Source of the DNA: GMQP-bins7 sp963776565
GTDB lineage: Bacteria > Actinomycetota > Thermoleophilia > Gaiellales > Gaiellaceae
Assembly: GCA_963776565.1 (NCBI GenBank)
Contig: CAVZNF010000002.1
Location: forward strand, 248,001-312,000
Length of the DNA: 64,000 nt
Direction of reading: 5' to 3'
The translations under genes and the position numbers were made by a program. Under the pieces are notes generated by a model, which was given only the letters and a program-made list of their open reading frames with translations, was not told the origin of the DNA and made no database searches. Below, piece after piece: positions 37,091-46,840 of this stretch; position 1 is the stretch's first letter, and every line of letters begins with the position of its first letter.

Positions 37091-38488
37091 TCAGCGCGCG
37101 GCGAACTGAGGCACGAGGCTCGTGCCCCGTAGCCCCTCCGGCTCCTCGATCCCGAGGACCTCGAGGACGGTCGGCGCGATGTCGAGTAGATGCGCGTCGT
37201 GGCGGCCGGTTGCCTCGATGCCCGCACCGGCGACGACGTACAGCCCGTCCTGCGCGTGGTTCGCGTCGTCGGGGCCAGTGTCGTTCTCGAGCGTCTGGAT
37301 CCCCTCGTCGCCCCCGATCGTTCCGACCGAGCGCCAGAGAAGATCGCCGAACACGACAATGAGGTCCGGCGCGACGCCCTTCGGCTCGCCGTACAGCTCC
37401 TCCGGCTTGTAGACCGCGGTCGGGATCGGATTGCCCGCGTCGTCGGGGATCGCGGCGATCCGCCGCGCGAGATCGTCTCGCACCGCCTCGTACTCCTCGG
37501 GCGGGATCGTCCCTTCAGGCTCGCGACCGGCGACGTTCAGGAAGACGCGCGCGTAGTAGCCGCCCTCACCCCACGCCGTCGTGCGCGACCAGTCGACACC
37601 CACGTCACGGAGCGAGGACACACCGTTCGGCTGCGAGAGCGTCGCCAACAGGCCCTCGCTCCGAAGCCACTCGTTGATCCGGATGCCCCCGTCGAGGCGC
37701 TTTGCGCCGTGGTCGGAGAGGATGAACACGACCGTGTCCTCGTCGGCGTGCGCGAGCAGCTTCCCGATGAGCCCGTCGACATGCCGGTGGTAGTCGAGGA
37801 TCGCGTTTTCGTACGCGTTCCCGGGCTCGTGCTTGCGGTGCTCCGGATCCATGAACTTCCAGAAGCCGTGATGCATGCGGTCGGGCCCCATCTCGACCAT
37901 CGCGAAGAGCGACCACGGCTTCGTCTCGAGCAGGTGCTCGGCCAGAGCGAACCGGCGGTCGGTCATCTCGTAGACCTGACGCAGGAGGTACTCCTTGTCG
38001 TTCGTGCGGAAGTCCTTCGTGTCGAAGAGGTACTCGCCCACGACCTCCGTGATCTCGTCCTTCAGCGCCGCCGGGTACGTGTACTTCGAGTCGAGCGACG
38101 GCGTCAGGAAGCACCCAACCATCACGCCGTTCAACGGGCGCGGCGGATAGCACCCCGGAACGGAGAGCACGATGGACGAGCCGCCCGCTCGCGTGACGTA
38201 GTCCCACAGTCGCGGCTCCTTGATCGCCGTCGACATCGCGATGAAGCCGCCCTCGTACGTGTGGTCAGAGCGGTTCCGGAAGCCGTAGACGCCGAGGTCA
38301 CCCGGCGTCTTCGACGACATCATGCAAGACCACGCAGGAACGGTGATCGGCGGTATCACCGAGGTGAGCCTGCCGTACGAGCCGCGATCCATCAGGCCCG
38401 AGATCGTCGGCAGCTCGTCGCGCCAGCGCTCGAGGACGAGCGACGGCTCGGCGCAGTCGAGCCCGATGAGCATGACCTTGCGCGGCAC
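37091..38488 (-). CDS. Alkaline phosphatase superfamily phosphodiesterase
   Basis: 465 residues from GTG 38488; ATG five codons in is an alternative. Metal and nucleophile motifs of type I phosphodiesterase/nucleotide pyrophosphatases: VMLIGLDCAEPSL, VIPPITVPAWSCMMSSKTPG with the likely nucleophilic Thr, FAMVEMGPDRMHHGFWKFMD and VVFILSDHGAKRLDGGIRIN. The C-terminus has the usual LLDIAPTVLEVLGI. No export signal is seen. It may cleave phosphodiester bonds in nucleotide-sugars or glycans. It is separate from, but close to, the E1/E2 operon and shares the superfamily with that operon's first gene. Confidence 0.88.
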   Translation of the reverse strand: MPRKVMLIGLDCAEPSLVLERWRDELPTISGLMDRGSYGRLTSVIPPITVPAWSCMMSSKTPGDLGVYGFRNRSDHTYEGGFIAMSTAIKEPRLWDYVTRAGGSSIVLSVPGCYPPRPLNGVMVGCFLTPSLDSKYTYPAALKDEITEVVGEYLFDTKDFRTNDKEYLLRQVYEMTDRRFALAEHLLETKPWSLFAMVEMGPDRMHHGFWKFMDPEHRKHEPGNAYENAILDYHRHVDGLIGKLLAHADEDTVVFILSDHGAKRLDGGIRINEWLRSEGLLATLSQPNGVSSLRDVGVDWSRTTAWGEGGYYARVFLNVAGREPEGTIPPEEYEAVRDDLARRIAAIPDDAGNPIPTAVYKPEELYGEPKGVAPDLIVVFGDLLWRSVGTIGGDEGIQTLENDTGPDDANHAQDGLYVVAGAGIEATGRHDAHLLDIAPTVLEVLGIEEPEGLRGTSLVPQFAAR

Positions 38489-38546
38489 GCGCGGAGCGTA
38501 GCCACCCGTCCGGCACGCGACCGCCGGGACCGCGACAATCGTCGCG

Positions 38547-39782
38547 ATGAGCGTGAGCCCCGACCCGGCGCCGGAGACCGTCGTCATGAAGTTCGGCGGC
38601 TCGTCGGTCGCCGATCCCGACAAGATCAAGGACGTCGCCCGGCGCTTGGTCGAGGCGCGCGAGCGCGGCGTGCGCGTCGTGGCGACGGTCTCGGCAACGG
38701 GAGACACCACCGACGGCCTCCTTTCCCTCGCGCACGAGGTCTCGCCCGAGCCGCATCCACGTGAGCTCGACATGCTCCTCTCCACCGGCGAGCGCATCGC
38801 CTGCGCGCTCGTCGCGATGGCGGTGCACGATCTCGGGTACGAGGCCGTCTCGTTCACCGGCTCGCAGGCCGGGATCATCACCGACCCCGTTCACACGAAA
38901 GCGAAGATCCGCGAGATCACACCCGTTCGCGTGGTCGAAGCCCTCGACCTGGGGAAGATCGTCCTCGTCGCCGGCTATCAGGGGTTCTCGCGCGACACGA
39001 TGGACGTGACGACGCTCGGACGGGGCGGCACCGATCTGACCGCAGTTGCGCTGGCAGCTGCCCTCGGTGCTTCCTGCGAGGTCTACTCCGACGTCGCCGG
39101 TGTCTTCACCGCCGATCCACGGATCGTCCCCGACGCCCGCAAGCTCGACAAGGTGTCGTACGAGGAGATGCTCGAGATGGCGGCGTCCGGGGCCAAGGTG
39201 CTGATGTTGCGCGCTGTCGAGCTCGCGCGCGGGCAAGGCGTGCGCGTCCACGCGAGGTCGACCTTCTCCACGGAGCCGGGAACGTGGATTGAAGACGCCG
39301 ACAACCTCGAGCAGCCCATCGTCTCGGCGGTGACGCACTCGGAGGACGAGGTCGTCTTCGCGCTTCGCAACGTTCCCGACCGACCAGGCTCGGCGGCTGC
39401 CATCTTCGATGCGGTTGCGGCCGAGCACGCGAACGTCGACACGATCCTGCAGAACGTCGTCCACGACGCCGCTGAGCTGTCCTTCTCGGTCCCGCAGGAC
39501 GACGTGCCGGCGGCGCGTCGTGCTCTCGAGCGCGCGCAGGAGACGATCGGTCCGCTCGAGATCGAGGAGATCGCCGATCTCGGGAAGGTCTCCCTGGTGG
39601 GAGCCGGCATGCGCTCGCACCCTGGCGTCGCGGCGCGCATGTTCCGCACGCTCGCCGACGAGGAGATCAATCTGCGCCTCATCTCGACCTCCCCGATCAA
39701 GATCTCGTGCCTGATACCCCGCGAGCACGTCGAGCGCGCCGTCCGCGTGCTCCACGCAGCGTTCTCGCTCGGCGAGCACTAG
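38547..39782 (+). CDS. lysC: Aspartate kinase
   Basis: 411 residues, intact. The amino-acid-kinase fold is shown by TVVMKFGGSSVADPDKIKDV, LLSTGERIACALVAMAV, TTLGRGGTDLTAVALAAALG and SDVAGVFTADPRIVPDARKL, followed by SYEEMLEMAASGAKVL. Two ACT domains follow (VVFALRNVPDRPGSAAAIFD, then LGKVSLVGAGMRSHPGVAAR and INLRLISTSPIKISCLI) for feedback control by lysine and/or threonine. It catalyses the first step of lysine, threonine, methionine and diaminopimelate synthesis. A membrane-protein gene follows 16 bases later. Confidence 0.96.
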   Translation: MSVSPDPAPETVVMKFGGSSVADPDKIKDVARRLVEARERGVRVVATVSATGDTTDGLLSLAHEVSPEPHPRELDMLLSTGERIACALVAMAVHDLGYEAVSFTGSQAGIITDPVHTKAKIREITPVRVVEALDLGKIVLVAGYQGFSRDTMDVTTLGRGGTDLTAVALAAALGASCEVYSDVAGVFTADPRIVPDARKLDKVSYEEMLEMAASGAKVLMLRAVELARGQGVRVHARSTFSTEPGTWIEDADNLEQPIVSAVTHSEDEVVFALRNVPDRPGSAAAIFDAVAAEHANVDTILQNVVHDAAELSFSVPQDDVPAARRALERAQETIGPLEIEEIADLGKVSLVGAGMRSHPGVAARMFRTLADEEINLRLISTSPIKISCLIPREHVERAVRVLHAAFSLGEH

Positions 39783-39798
39783 GCTGCCCGGCCCGACG

Positions 39799-41158
39799 AT
39801 GAGCACAGACGCCGACGCCACCGCACCCGCGAAGCCGAGCCGCGAAGCCGAGCCGCGGACGCTCCGCAGCCGTCTGGATCGTGCTCGTCGTCGCGGGCCT
39901 CTTGCTGCTGCTGTCGTCGTTCGCGGTCTGGATCAACCGCGTCGCTCTCAACACCACGGTCTTCGCGAGCACGAGCAGCTCGCTCCTCGACAACGACAAG
40001 ATCCGCGTCGCAGTGGCGAACCGCGCTGTCGACGAGCTGTTCGCGAACGTCGACGTGCAGGCAGAGGTCAAGGCGCAGCTCCCGGACACGTACAAGGGTC
40101 TGTCCGGAGCGGCGACCGCCGGCCTTCGGCAGGCCTCGTATCAGATCGTCGATCGCGCGCTCGAGCAGTCCGTGTTCCAGAGCCTCTTCAGGGCATCGCT
40201 CGAGGAGTCGCACAGGACGCTGGTGGAAGTGCTCGAGGGCGGAGGCGACCGCGTCTCGACGCAGAGCGGTGTGGTCACGCTCGACCTCAGGCAGATCATC
40301 CAGGAGGCGGCCGACCGGATCGGGATCGGCAGCCAGGTGGCGGACAGGCTGCCCGAGGACGCCGGCAAGATCGTGATCCTGCGCGCCAACGAGCTCGACA
40401 CCGCGCAGAACGCGTTCGAGCTCCTGAAGACGCTCGCCTGGGTGCTGCCGCTGCTGACGCTGGCGGCGTTCGGGCTCGCCGTGTGGCTCGCGGGCGACCG
40501 CCGACACGCTGTACGTGGCATCGGCATCACGCTCGTCGTCGTCGGGCTCATCGGCCTCATCGCTGCCAACGCGACGAGGAACTACGTGGTCGACTCGCTC
40601 GTCGCCTCACGAGACGATCGCCAGGCTGCGAACAATGCGTGGAACATCCTCACCGACCTCATGCGCGGCTCGTTCCGGCTCATGATCATCGTCGGTCTGC
40701 TGTTTCTGGTCGCCGCCTGGCTCGCCGGCCCAGGGCGACGCGCGTTGACCACTCGCGGGTGGATCGCTCCTGCGCTTCAGAACCGCGTGTGGGCGTACCT
40801 CGCTCTCGGCGCGATCCTCCTCCTTCTGCTCTTCAGCTCGGCGGTGACCGACTTCACCAGGCTGCTGCTTGTGGCGATCATCGCCGCGCTCGGCGCAACG
40901 TGGATCGAGCTGACGCGTCGGCAGACGCTCCGCGAGTTCCCGGACGGCGGAGACTCGACGATCGTCGCCGACACGCGAGCTCGCATTACGGACTGGTGGG
41001 AGAGCCGGCGTGCCGCGTCCACCGCCGGTGAATCTGCCGCAGCGCCGGTCGCGGACATCTCGGCCCGCCTCGCCTCGCTCGCCGACCTGCATTCGCGCGG
41101 CGCGCTGACAGACGAGGAGTACGCGTCGGCCAAGGCTCGCGTGCTCGCCGGCGACTAG
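39799..41158 (+). CDS. Polytopic membrane protein with C-terminal SHOCT domain, one N-terminal frameshift
   Basis: About 450 residues. ATG 39799 gives a Pro/Ala/Arg-rich leader; an extra base near 39865 shifts to AVWIVLVVAGLLLLLSSFAV, the first helix, and the frame is then open to 41158. GTG 39881 would be a start without the leader. Helices follow a 170-residue extracytoplasmic domain (DNDKIRVAVANRAVDELF, VVTLDLRQIIQEAADRIG): LAWVLPLLTLAAFGLAVWLA, GIGITLVVVGLIGLIAA, LMIIVGLLFLVAAWLA and LALGAILLLLLFSSAV. The C-terminus ARLASLADLHSRGALTDEEY is a SHOCT oligomerisation motif. Function unknown. Confidence 0.75.
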
Positions 41159-41200
41159 CCCTGAGGCAGGCTCTCCACCGCCAACGCCGAAACCTCGGGC

Positions 41201-41983
41201 GTGGACTCGAACGCCGTACGCGCCATCGTCACGGGGGCAATCTGGCTCCTCGTCGTGCTCGTCCTGCGGGCGCTGCTCAATTTTGGCTTCGATCGCTACG
41301 AGCGCCGCCTTGCCGAGACGGACCCGTCGGTGGCAGCGCGTCGCCGCACGACGTACAGCTTCCTCCTGCGGATGATCGTGGCGCTCGTCGCGATCATCGG
41401 CATCTGGAGCGTCCTCTCGATCTTTCCGGCGACGCAGGAAGTCGCTCGTGCGTTCCTCGGCTCCGCAGCGGTTCTCGCGGTCATCGCCGGCCTTGCTCTC
41501 ACCACGCCTCTGGGCAATCTCGGGTCGGGCGTTCTCCTCGCATTCACGCAGCCGATCAAGCTCGGGGATCGGATCACGGTCGACGGCCATACGGGGCTCG
41601 TCGACGACATCACGCTGAGCTACACGGCACTGACGACGGACGAGGGGCGACGGATCTTCGTGCCCAATACGCGCATGGTCTCGACAACGCTCGTCAACCG
41701 CTCCGTCGACGACCCGCGACGCCTCGTGACGGTCGACCTTCCAGTAAGACTCGGAGCCTCGCTCGCCGACGCGAGGCGGATCACCCTCGAGGCCGCCTCG
41801 AACGTTCCACAGGGAGACGATCTCGCGATCTACGTCCAGATCGGTGACATCACCGAGAGAACCGCCTGGCTGCACATCGTCGCCTACGCCCCGTTCACGG
41901 CCGACGTCTCGCAGGTCGCAAGCGAGATCCGTGAAGAGACGGTCGCGGCGCTCGCATCGGCCGACCTCCTTCCTGCCGCCTAG
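41201..41983 (+). CDS. MscS-family mechanosensitive ion channel
   Basis: 260 residues, GTG start. Helices at about 7-28, 55-75 and 85-105; the pore-lining third helix reads SAAVLAVIAGLALTTPLGNL, followed by the beta domain start LLAFTQPIKLGDRITVDG and FVPNTRMVSTTLVNRS, both conserved in MscS. The alpha/beta vestibule domain is short. Known role: opens under membrane tension to release solutes after osmotic downshock; small-conductance type. The stop overlaps the convergent MBL-fold gene by 4 bases. Confidence 0.9.
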   Translation: MDSNAVRAIVTGAIWLLVVLVLRALLNFGFDRYERRLAETDPSVAARRRTTYSFLLRMIVALVAIIGIWSVLSIFPATQEVARAFLGSAAVLAVIAGLALTTPLGNLGSGVLLAFTQPIKLGDRITVDGHTGLVDDITLSYTALTTDEGRRIFVPNTRMVSTTLVNRSVDDPRRLVTVDLPVRLGASLADARRITLEAASNVPQGDDLAIYVQIGDITERTAWLHIVAYAPFTADVSQVASEIREETVAALASADLLPAA

Positions 41984-42744
41984 AGCTCGAAGCCCTCGCC
42001 TGGACGCAGAACGCGAAGCTCGACCTCCGGCGCGGCGTCGTTCAACGCGGCCTCGAACTCGAGCGGCGGCATATCGACGAACCTCGGCTTGCCCTTCAGC
42101 CCGAGGTGGATGGGGAAGTACGTGCCCCAGTGGATCGGGATCACGAGCTTCGGGCGAATGCGCGCGACCGCCTCGGCAGCCCGCGTCGGATCGAGATGCC
42201 CGCCCCCGCCGAGATCAGGCCCCCAGCCCCAGATCGGAATGAGCCCGACGTCGATGGATCCGAGCTCGCCCATTCCGTCGAAGAGATCCGTGTCGCCGGC
42301 GAAGTAGATCGCCTTCGAGCCCGAGATCACATAGCCGAGCGACTCGCCGGACGCGCCGATCGGGCTCCGGCTTCCGTCGTGCTCCGCAGGAACGGCGCGG
42401 ATCTCTAGCCCTCCGATCGCGAGCGTCTCACCTTCCGAGACCTCCAGCACGCTCTCGAACCGACGTTTCCGGAGCATCCCGCCGAGCCCGCGCGGGACGA
42501 CGACGGGCATCTGCTTGCCGAGCTTCTCGAGCGAGGGAAGGTCGAGGTGGTCGTAGTGCGCGTGCGAGATGAGGACGGCATCGACACCGCGGCGCGATCG
42601 TGCGGAGACAGGAGTCGACCGCCGTAGATGCGCGACGCGATTGCGCAGCAGCGGATCGGTCAGGAGGCGGACACCGTCGAGATCGACGAACACCGTCGCG
42701 TGCCCGACGTACTCGATGCGCGCCACGTCTGGAACTATGCGCAT
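41980..42744 (-). CDS. UlaG-like metallo-beta-lactamase-fold hydrolase
   Basis: 254 residues. Motifs in order: EYVGHATVFVDLDGVRLLTD, AVLISHAHYDHLDLPSL (H-x-H-x-D-H), RAVPAEHDG, AIYFAGDTDLFDGM (metal-bridging Asp) and KLVIPIHWGTYFPIH (last His). This set and the absence of a lactonase Tyr fit the UlaG/YtnP-like branch, which includes lactonases and phosphodiesterases. Cytosolic. Substrate unknown. It sits just downstream of the sigma factor gene on the same strand. Confidence 0.88.
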   Translation of the reverse strand: MRIVPDVARIEYVGHATVFVDLDGVRLLTDPLLRNRVAHLRRSTPVSARSRRGVDAVLISHAHYDHLDLPSLEKLGKQMPVVVPRGLGGMLRKRRFESVLEVSEGETLAIGGLEIRAVPAEHDGSRSPIGASGESLGYVISGSKAIYFAGDTDLFDGMGELGSIDVGLIPIWGWGPDLGGGGHLDPTRAAEAVARIRPKLVIPIHWGTYFPIHLGLKGKPRFVDMPPLEFEAALNDAAPEVELRVLRPGEGFEL

Positions 42745-42787
42745 GACCGGAAGCCCGCTGACGCGGAGCTTCCGGTTGCGCCGAGCC

Positions 42788-43885
42788 TTACACGCAGTCC
42801 TTGAGTCCCTGCGCCTCCGGAAGCGATTCGAGCTTCTTCAGCGTGTTGTTCTCGATCTGCCGGATGCGCTCACGTGTGACGCCGAACGCCTGGCCGACTT
42901 CCTCGAGCGTGCACGGCTGCGACCCGTCGAGGCCGTAGCGCAGCTCGATCACTCGGCGCTCGCGATCGGGCAGCGCGGAGAGCGCGATCTCGACGTCCTC
43001 GCGACGGAGCGAGAGCGACGCCGTGTCGAACGGCGACTCGGCCGCCTCGTCGGGCACGAAGTCGCCGAGTGAGGAGTCCTCTTCCTCGCCGATGGGCTTC
43101 TCCAGCGAGATGGGCATCTGCGACATGCGCAGGATCTCGCGGACCTCCTCGACGTCGATCTCGAGCTCCTCGGCGATCTCTTCGGGAAGCGGCTCGCGGC
43201 CGAGTCGCTGCACGAGCTGGCGCTCGATGTGGACGACCTTGTTCAGCTTCTCGACCATGTGCACCGGGATCCGGATCGTGCGCGCCTTGTCCGCGATCGC
43301 TCGCGTGACCGCCTGTCGAATCCACCAGGTCGCATACGTGGAGAACTTGAACCCCCGGCGATAGTCGAACTTCTCCACCGCGCGGATGAGGCCGAGCGAG
43401 CCTTCCTGGATGAGGTCGAGGAAGGAGAGGCCGCGCCCGAGATAGCCCTTCGCGATCGAGACCACGAGCCGGAGGTTCGCCTCGATCATGTGCTGCTTCG
43501 CCTTCATGTCGCCGCGCTCGATGAGCTTCGCGAGCGACACCTCCTGGTCGGCGGTCAGAAGCGGCACCTTGCCGATCTCGCGCAGGTAGAGGCGGAGTGA
43601 GTCGAGCGACGGCTCCACGGAGAGATCGAGCTTCGGCTCGACCTTCTCCTCCTCGACCGCGATCGGCTCGGAATGCGGTAGATCCTTGTGTTCCTCGCCC
43701 TCGTGGAGCTCGATCGCATGGTCGATCAGGTACGCGTAGAAATCCTCGATCTGCTCCTTGGTGAGCTCGACGTCGTCGAGCCCAGCCACGATCTCGTCGT
43801 ACGTGAGGAACCCCTTCTCGAGCCCTTGCTCGACCAGGCGTTGAAGCTCCTCGACCTCTGGGAGGGCGATATCGACGGACAGCAT
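42788..43885 (-). CDS. sigA: Primary RNA polymerase sigma factor (RpoD/SigA)
   Basis: 365 residues from ATG 43885, with GAGGAG about 12 bases upstream. Region 1.2: SLDSLRLYLREIGKVPLLTA. Region 2: FLDLIQEGSLGLIRAVEKFD and FKFSTYATWWIRQAVTRAI (2.4 promoter -10 recognition). Region 3: RIPVHMVEKLNKVVHIERQL. Region 4: RRVIELRYGLDG and CTLEEVGQAFGVTRERIRQI. The N-terminal part (1-85) resembles the short region 1.1 and there is no long acidic insertion, so it is compact for a housekeeping sigma. It directs general transcription; being the only full four-region sigma in the window it is the likely primary one. Confidence 0.93.
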   Translation of the reverse strand: MLSVDIALPEVEELQRLVEQGLEKGFLTYDEIVAGLDDVELTKEQIEDFYAYLIDHAIELHEGEEHKDLPHSEPIAVEEEKVEPKLDLSVEPSLDSLRLYLREIGKVPLLTADQEVSLAKLIERGDMKAKQHMIEANLRLVVSIAKGYLGRGLSFLDLIQEGSLGLIRAVEKFDYRRGFKFSTYATWWIRQAVTRAIADKARTIRIPVHMVEKLNKVVHIERQLVQRLGREPLPEEIAEELEIDVEEVREILRMSQMPISLEKPIGEEEDSSLGDFVPDEAAESPFDTASLSLRREDVEIALSALPDRERRVIELRYGLDGSQPCTLEEVGQAFGVTRERIRQIENNTLKKLESLPEAQGLKDCV

Positions 43886-44027
43886 GGTAGGGCTTTCTCC
43901 TCTCGCGCTCGAACGGATACTGACCTTGCTACCACACACTGAGCCGGCCCGCCTGCCGCCCCGGCTCCACCACCAAAGCGCGCGGATACTAGTCCGGAAA
44001 AGTCAGTTGTGGAAGGGGTCCGGATGG

Positions 44028-44897
44028 TTAACGTGCGCGGAGCTCGCCGACGACCTCGCCGCGCGAGTTCTCGACCGGGACGTTCGCGAGGTCTCCCGCC
44101 TCGAATCCGAGCCGTGCGAGGAACGCGGCGAGCGCGCTGCGAAGCGGGCGCTGCGCTCCGTCCTCGACCTTGAGCGCGATCCCGAGGCCTGCCCGTCCAG
44201 CACAAAGGAGCCCCTCCGCCCCACCCTTCGCGACCCAGCCGTCGCCGAGTCGCATGAGCTCGGTGTCGGCCGCGCCGTCGCCGCGGATGAGCTCGGGACG
44301 GGCGCGCATGGCCTCGGCAGCGCGGTCGCCGCCATTCAGCGTCTCGAGCCGCGAGAACGCGAACGCCATCCGCTCGAGTGTCAGCGCGTGGGTCACGACG
44401 CCGCAGCCGTCGATCGCCGCCGCGAGCGAGTTCGGCTCGAGATCGGCGGCGGTCGCGATCTGCGTCCGCATGAGCTGCTGGCACGGATGCGACTCGAGCC
44501 GGTAGCCCTCGATCGGCCAGCCACGCTCGCGACAGAGGAGCAGCATCGCCGCGTGCTTTCCCGAGCAGTTGTGTTCGAGCGGTGTCGGCTCGGGGCCGCA
44601 CTCGAGGTCATCCTCCGTCGCGCCGGCCCTGGCGAGCAGGCTCCGCACCGGCTCGAGCTGTTCGGGCCGATGGAGGTGAGAGGCGCAGGCGATCGCGACC
44701 TCGGCATCGCTCAGATCGGGTCGCGCGCGAACGATGGGCAACGCCTGGAACGGCTTCGCCGAGCTCCGGAAGAGCGTGCTGAGCTCCGGGTCTCCGCAGG
44801 AGTCGACGACCCTCCCTTCGGACACGGCGACAGCGTGCACGCGATGCCTCGCCTCGACGACCTCACCGCGCCAGACCTCGACCACGATCGGCTCCAC
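44028..44897 (-). CDS. L-asparaginase II family protein
   Basis: 289 residues from GTG 44897; an ATG at 44957 adds 20 unconserved residues and would run into the divergent promoter area. Sequence follows the asparaginase II (PF06089-like) family: TLFRSSAKPFQALPIV, AIACASHLHRPEQLEPVRSL, EHNCSGKHAAMLLLCRERGW, DGCGVVTHALTLERMAFAFS and DTELMRLGDGWVAKGGAEGL. These S-A-K-P, S-G-K-H and K-G-G-A motifs are strongly conserved and suggest a serine-type amidohydrolase. Cytosolic. Stands alone downstream of no other gene on its strand. Confidence 0.88.
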   Translation of the reverse strand: MEPIVVEVWRGEVVEARHRVHAVAVSEGRVVDSCGDPELSTLFRSSAKPFQALPIVRARPDLSDAEVAIACASHLHRPEQLEPVRSLLARAGATEDDLECGPEPTPLEHNCSGKHAAMLLLCRERGWPIEGYRLESHPCQQLMRTQIATAADLEPNSLAAAIDGCGVVTHALTLERMAFAFSRLETLNGGDRAAEAMRARPELIRGDGAADTELMRLGDGWVAKGGAEGLLCAGRAGLGIALKVEDGAQRPLRSALAAFLARLGFEAGDLANVPVENSRGEVVGELRAR

Positions 44898-44918
44898 GGC
44901 GGCGGAGCCTAACGCCAC

Positions 44919-44947
44919 TTGCCAATGGTCGGGATTTACCGTATGTT
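44919..44947 (+). promoter_or_regulatory. Putative sigma-70 type promoter: TTGCCA, 17 bp, TATGTT
   Basis: TTGCCA at 44919-44924 and TATGTT at 44942-44947 are 17 bases apart, the optimal spacing, in a region much less GC-rich than its neighbours. It would start transcription near 44954, just inside the regulator gene. That is awkward for the ATG at 44943 and suggests that either the start codon lies further downstream or the box is fortuitous. Confidence 0.3.
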
Positions 44948-45532
44948 CCGCGATCATCGACCGTTACCCGGACTACGACCTCGACGACGTCCTCGTCGTC
45001 GAAGACCCGAAGCAGCTCCGCGCGCTCGGCGACGTGCTGCGCGCCCGCATCGTCATGTTGCTCCGCGAGCGAGCGGCGAGCACGACCGAGCTCGCAGCCG
45101 TCCTCGAGACGCCGAAGGGAACGGTCGGTCACCACCTCAAGGTGCTCGAGACGCGCAGGGCTCGTCCGCGTCGTGCGGACGAGGCAAGGTGCGCGCCCTC
45201 ACGGAGAAGTTCTACGGGCGCGTCGCACGCCTGTTCGTCCTGAAGGGCGACGAGTCCGATGCCCGAAGGAGCTGCGAGGTGGTGTGCTCGCGGCGATGAT
45301 GCTGCGCCAGGCTGCCGACGAGCTGATCGCGTCGGGCGACGACGAGCTGGGTACGTCCGCACTCGTCCACGTTCGGTTGACCGCCGCGAAGCGACGTCGC
45401 TTCGAGCAGCGGCTCAACCGCCTCGTCGCAGACGTCCAGCAGGCCGACGACTCTGACGGCACGAGCCACGCACTCGCCTACGCGCTCTTCCGAGCGCCGA
45501 CGCCTCTGCCTCCGCGAGGCGACGATGCGTAG
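44943..45532 (+). pseudogene. ArsR-like winged-helix transcriptional regulator, about three frameshifts
   Basis: Joined frames read MFRDHRP, then YPDYDLDDVLVVEDPKQLRA, VLRARIVMLLRERAASTTEL and AAVLETPKGTVGHHLKVLET, a clear ArsR/HTH-20 winged helix with its G-T-V-G-H-H-L-K recognition helix. After further shifts near 45160 and 45265 it continues LTEKFYGRVARLFVLKGDE, RGGVLAAMMLRQAADELIAS and RRRFEQRLNRLVADVQQADD. It overlaps the following MFS gene by 8 bases (ATGCGTAG), so regulator and exporter form one unit. The exact start is uncertain because the ATG lies in a different frame from the helix-turn-helix. Confidence 0.65.
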
Positions 45533-46823
45533 CTTCTGGCCCACCGGCGGCCTCTGGCGCCACCCCGACTTCCTGAAGCTCTGGTCGGCGGAGACGGTCA
45601 GCCAATTCGGCTCGCAGGTCGGACAGCTCGCGCTCCCGCTCGTCGCGATCCTCGTCCTCGACGCGAGCGCCTTCGAGGTCGCCGCTCTCACGACCGTCGA
45701 GTTCCTGCCCTTCATCCTCTTCACGCTGCCGGCAGGCGTGTGGGTCGACCGTCTGCCCGCGGCGTCCGATCCTGATCGTCGGGCGACTTCGCGCGCGCTG
45801 CGCTCCTCGCGACGATTCCGATCGCGTACCTCGCGGATGCGCTGACGCTCGGCCAGCTCTTCGTCGTCGGGTTCCTCGTCGGGTCCTTCCAGGTCTTCTT
45901 CGACGTCGCCTATCAGTCGTACCTGCCGTCGCTCGTCGACCGCGACGCAGATCATCGAGGGGAACTCGAAGTTCGAGATCACCCGCTCGGCGGCGCAGGT
46001 CGGCGGGCCCGGGCTCGGCGGCATCCTCGTCCAGGTCTTCACCGCCCCGTACGCCATCCTCATCGACGCCGTCAGCTTCCTGGCCTCGGGCCTCTTCATC
46101 CTCGGAATCCGCAAGGAGGAGCCTCGGCCCGAGGTCGTCGACCGTCGACGGCAAGAAGCCGAGCCTGTGGTACGAGCTCAAGGAAGGGCTGCGCTTCGTG
46201 CTCGGAAACCCGAACCTCCGCGCGCAGGCCGGATGCACTGCGACCTCGAACCTCTTCTCGAGCGTTGCGTTCTCGATCATCCTCGTCTTCGCCGTCCGCG
46301 AGCTCGAGCTGTCCGCCGGGCGTCATCGGCCTCGTCTTCTCGGTCGGGGCCGTCGGCTCGCTCGCCGCCGCGTTCACCGCCACCCGTATCTCGAATCGCT
46401 TCGGCATCGGCCCGACGACGATCGTCGTCGCCGCGCTCTTCGGGCCGACGATGCTGCTCGATCGCCTTCGCCCCGACCGGAAACGCGGCGATGCCGTTCC
46501 TCGTAGCGGCGCAGCTCCTGTTCGGGTTCACGGTCGTCGTCTACAACATCGTGCAGGTCAGCTACCGGCAGGCGATCTGCCCGCCGCGGCTCCAAGGACG
46601 CATGAACTCGGTGATGCGCTTCATCGTGTGGGGAACGATCCCGCTCGGGACTGCTCCTGGGAGGAGCACTCGCAACGTGGATCGGCCTGCGGGAGACGAT
46701 CGTCGTCGGCGCCGTCGGGGGAACGTCGGCCGTCCTGTGGATCGTGTTCTCGCCCCAACGCCATCTCCGCGAGATGCCGGAGCCGATCGACGACGACGCG
46801 CCGTCGAGCCGGTCGCCGCCTAA
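45525..46823 (+). pseudogene. MFS transporter (12-helix exporter type), several frameshifts
   Basis: 433 codons in total, so indels cancel. MRSFWPTGGLWRHPDFLKLW and SAETVSQFGSQVGQLALPLV open the protein, followed in shifting frames by LTTVEFLPFILFTLPAGVWV, LFVVGFLVGSFQVFFDVAYQ, FEITRSAAQVGGPGLGGILV, GVIGLVFSVGAVGSLAAAFT and FVVAAQLLFGFTVVVYNIVQ, to PEPIDDDAP. This is the macrolide-exporter-like MFS group. It is translationally coupled to the ArsR-like regulator gene, an arrangement typical of regulated efflux. At least six shifts between 45760 and 46790. Confidence 0.65.
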
Positions 46824-46840
46824 GCGCTACCGTCAGCTCC

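Noticed and set aside
37190..38764. A 524-codon + strand frame opposite the phosphodiesterase gene
   Set aside because: Antisense of a conserved enzyme; the translation is mostly Arg, Val and Asp and carries no domain.
43886..44027. Promoter of the primary sigma factor (TAGTAT near 43985 on the - strand)
   Set aside because: No -35 hexamer at proper spacing; too weak to list as a feature.
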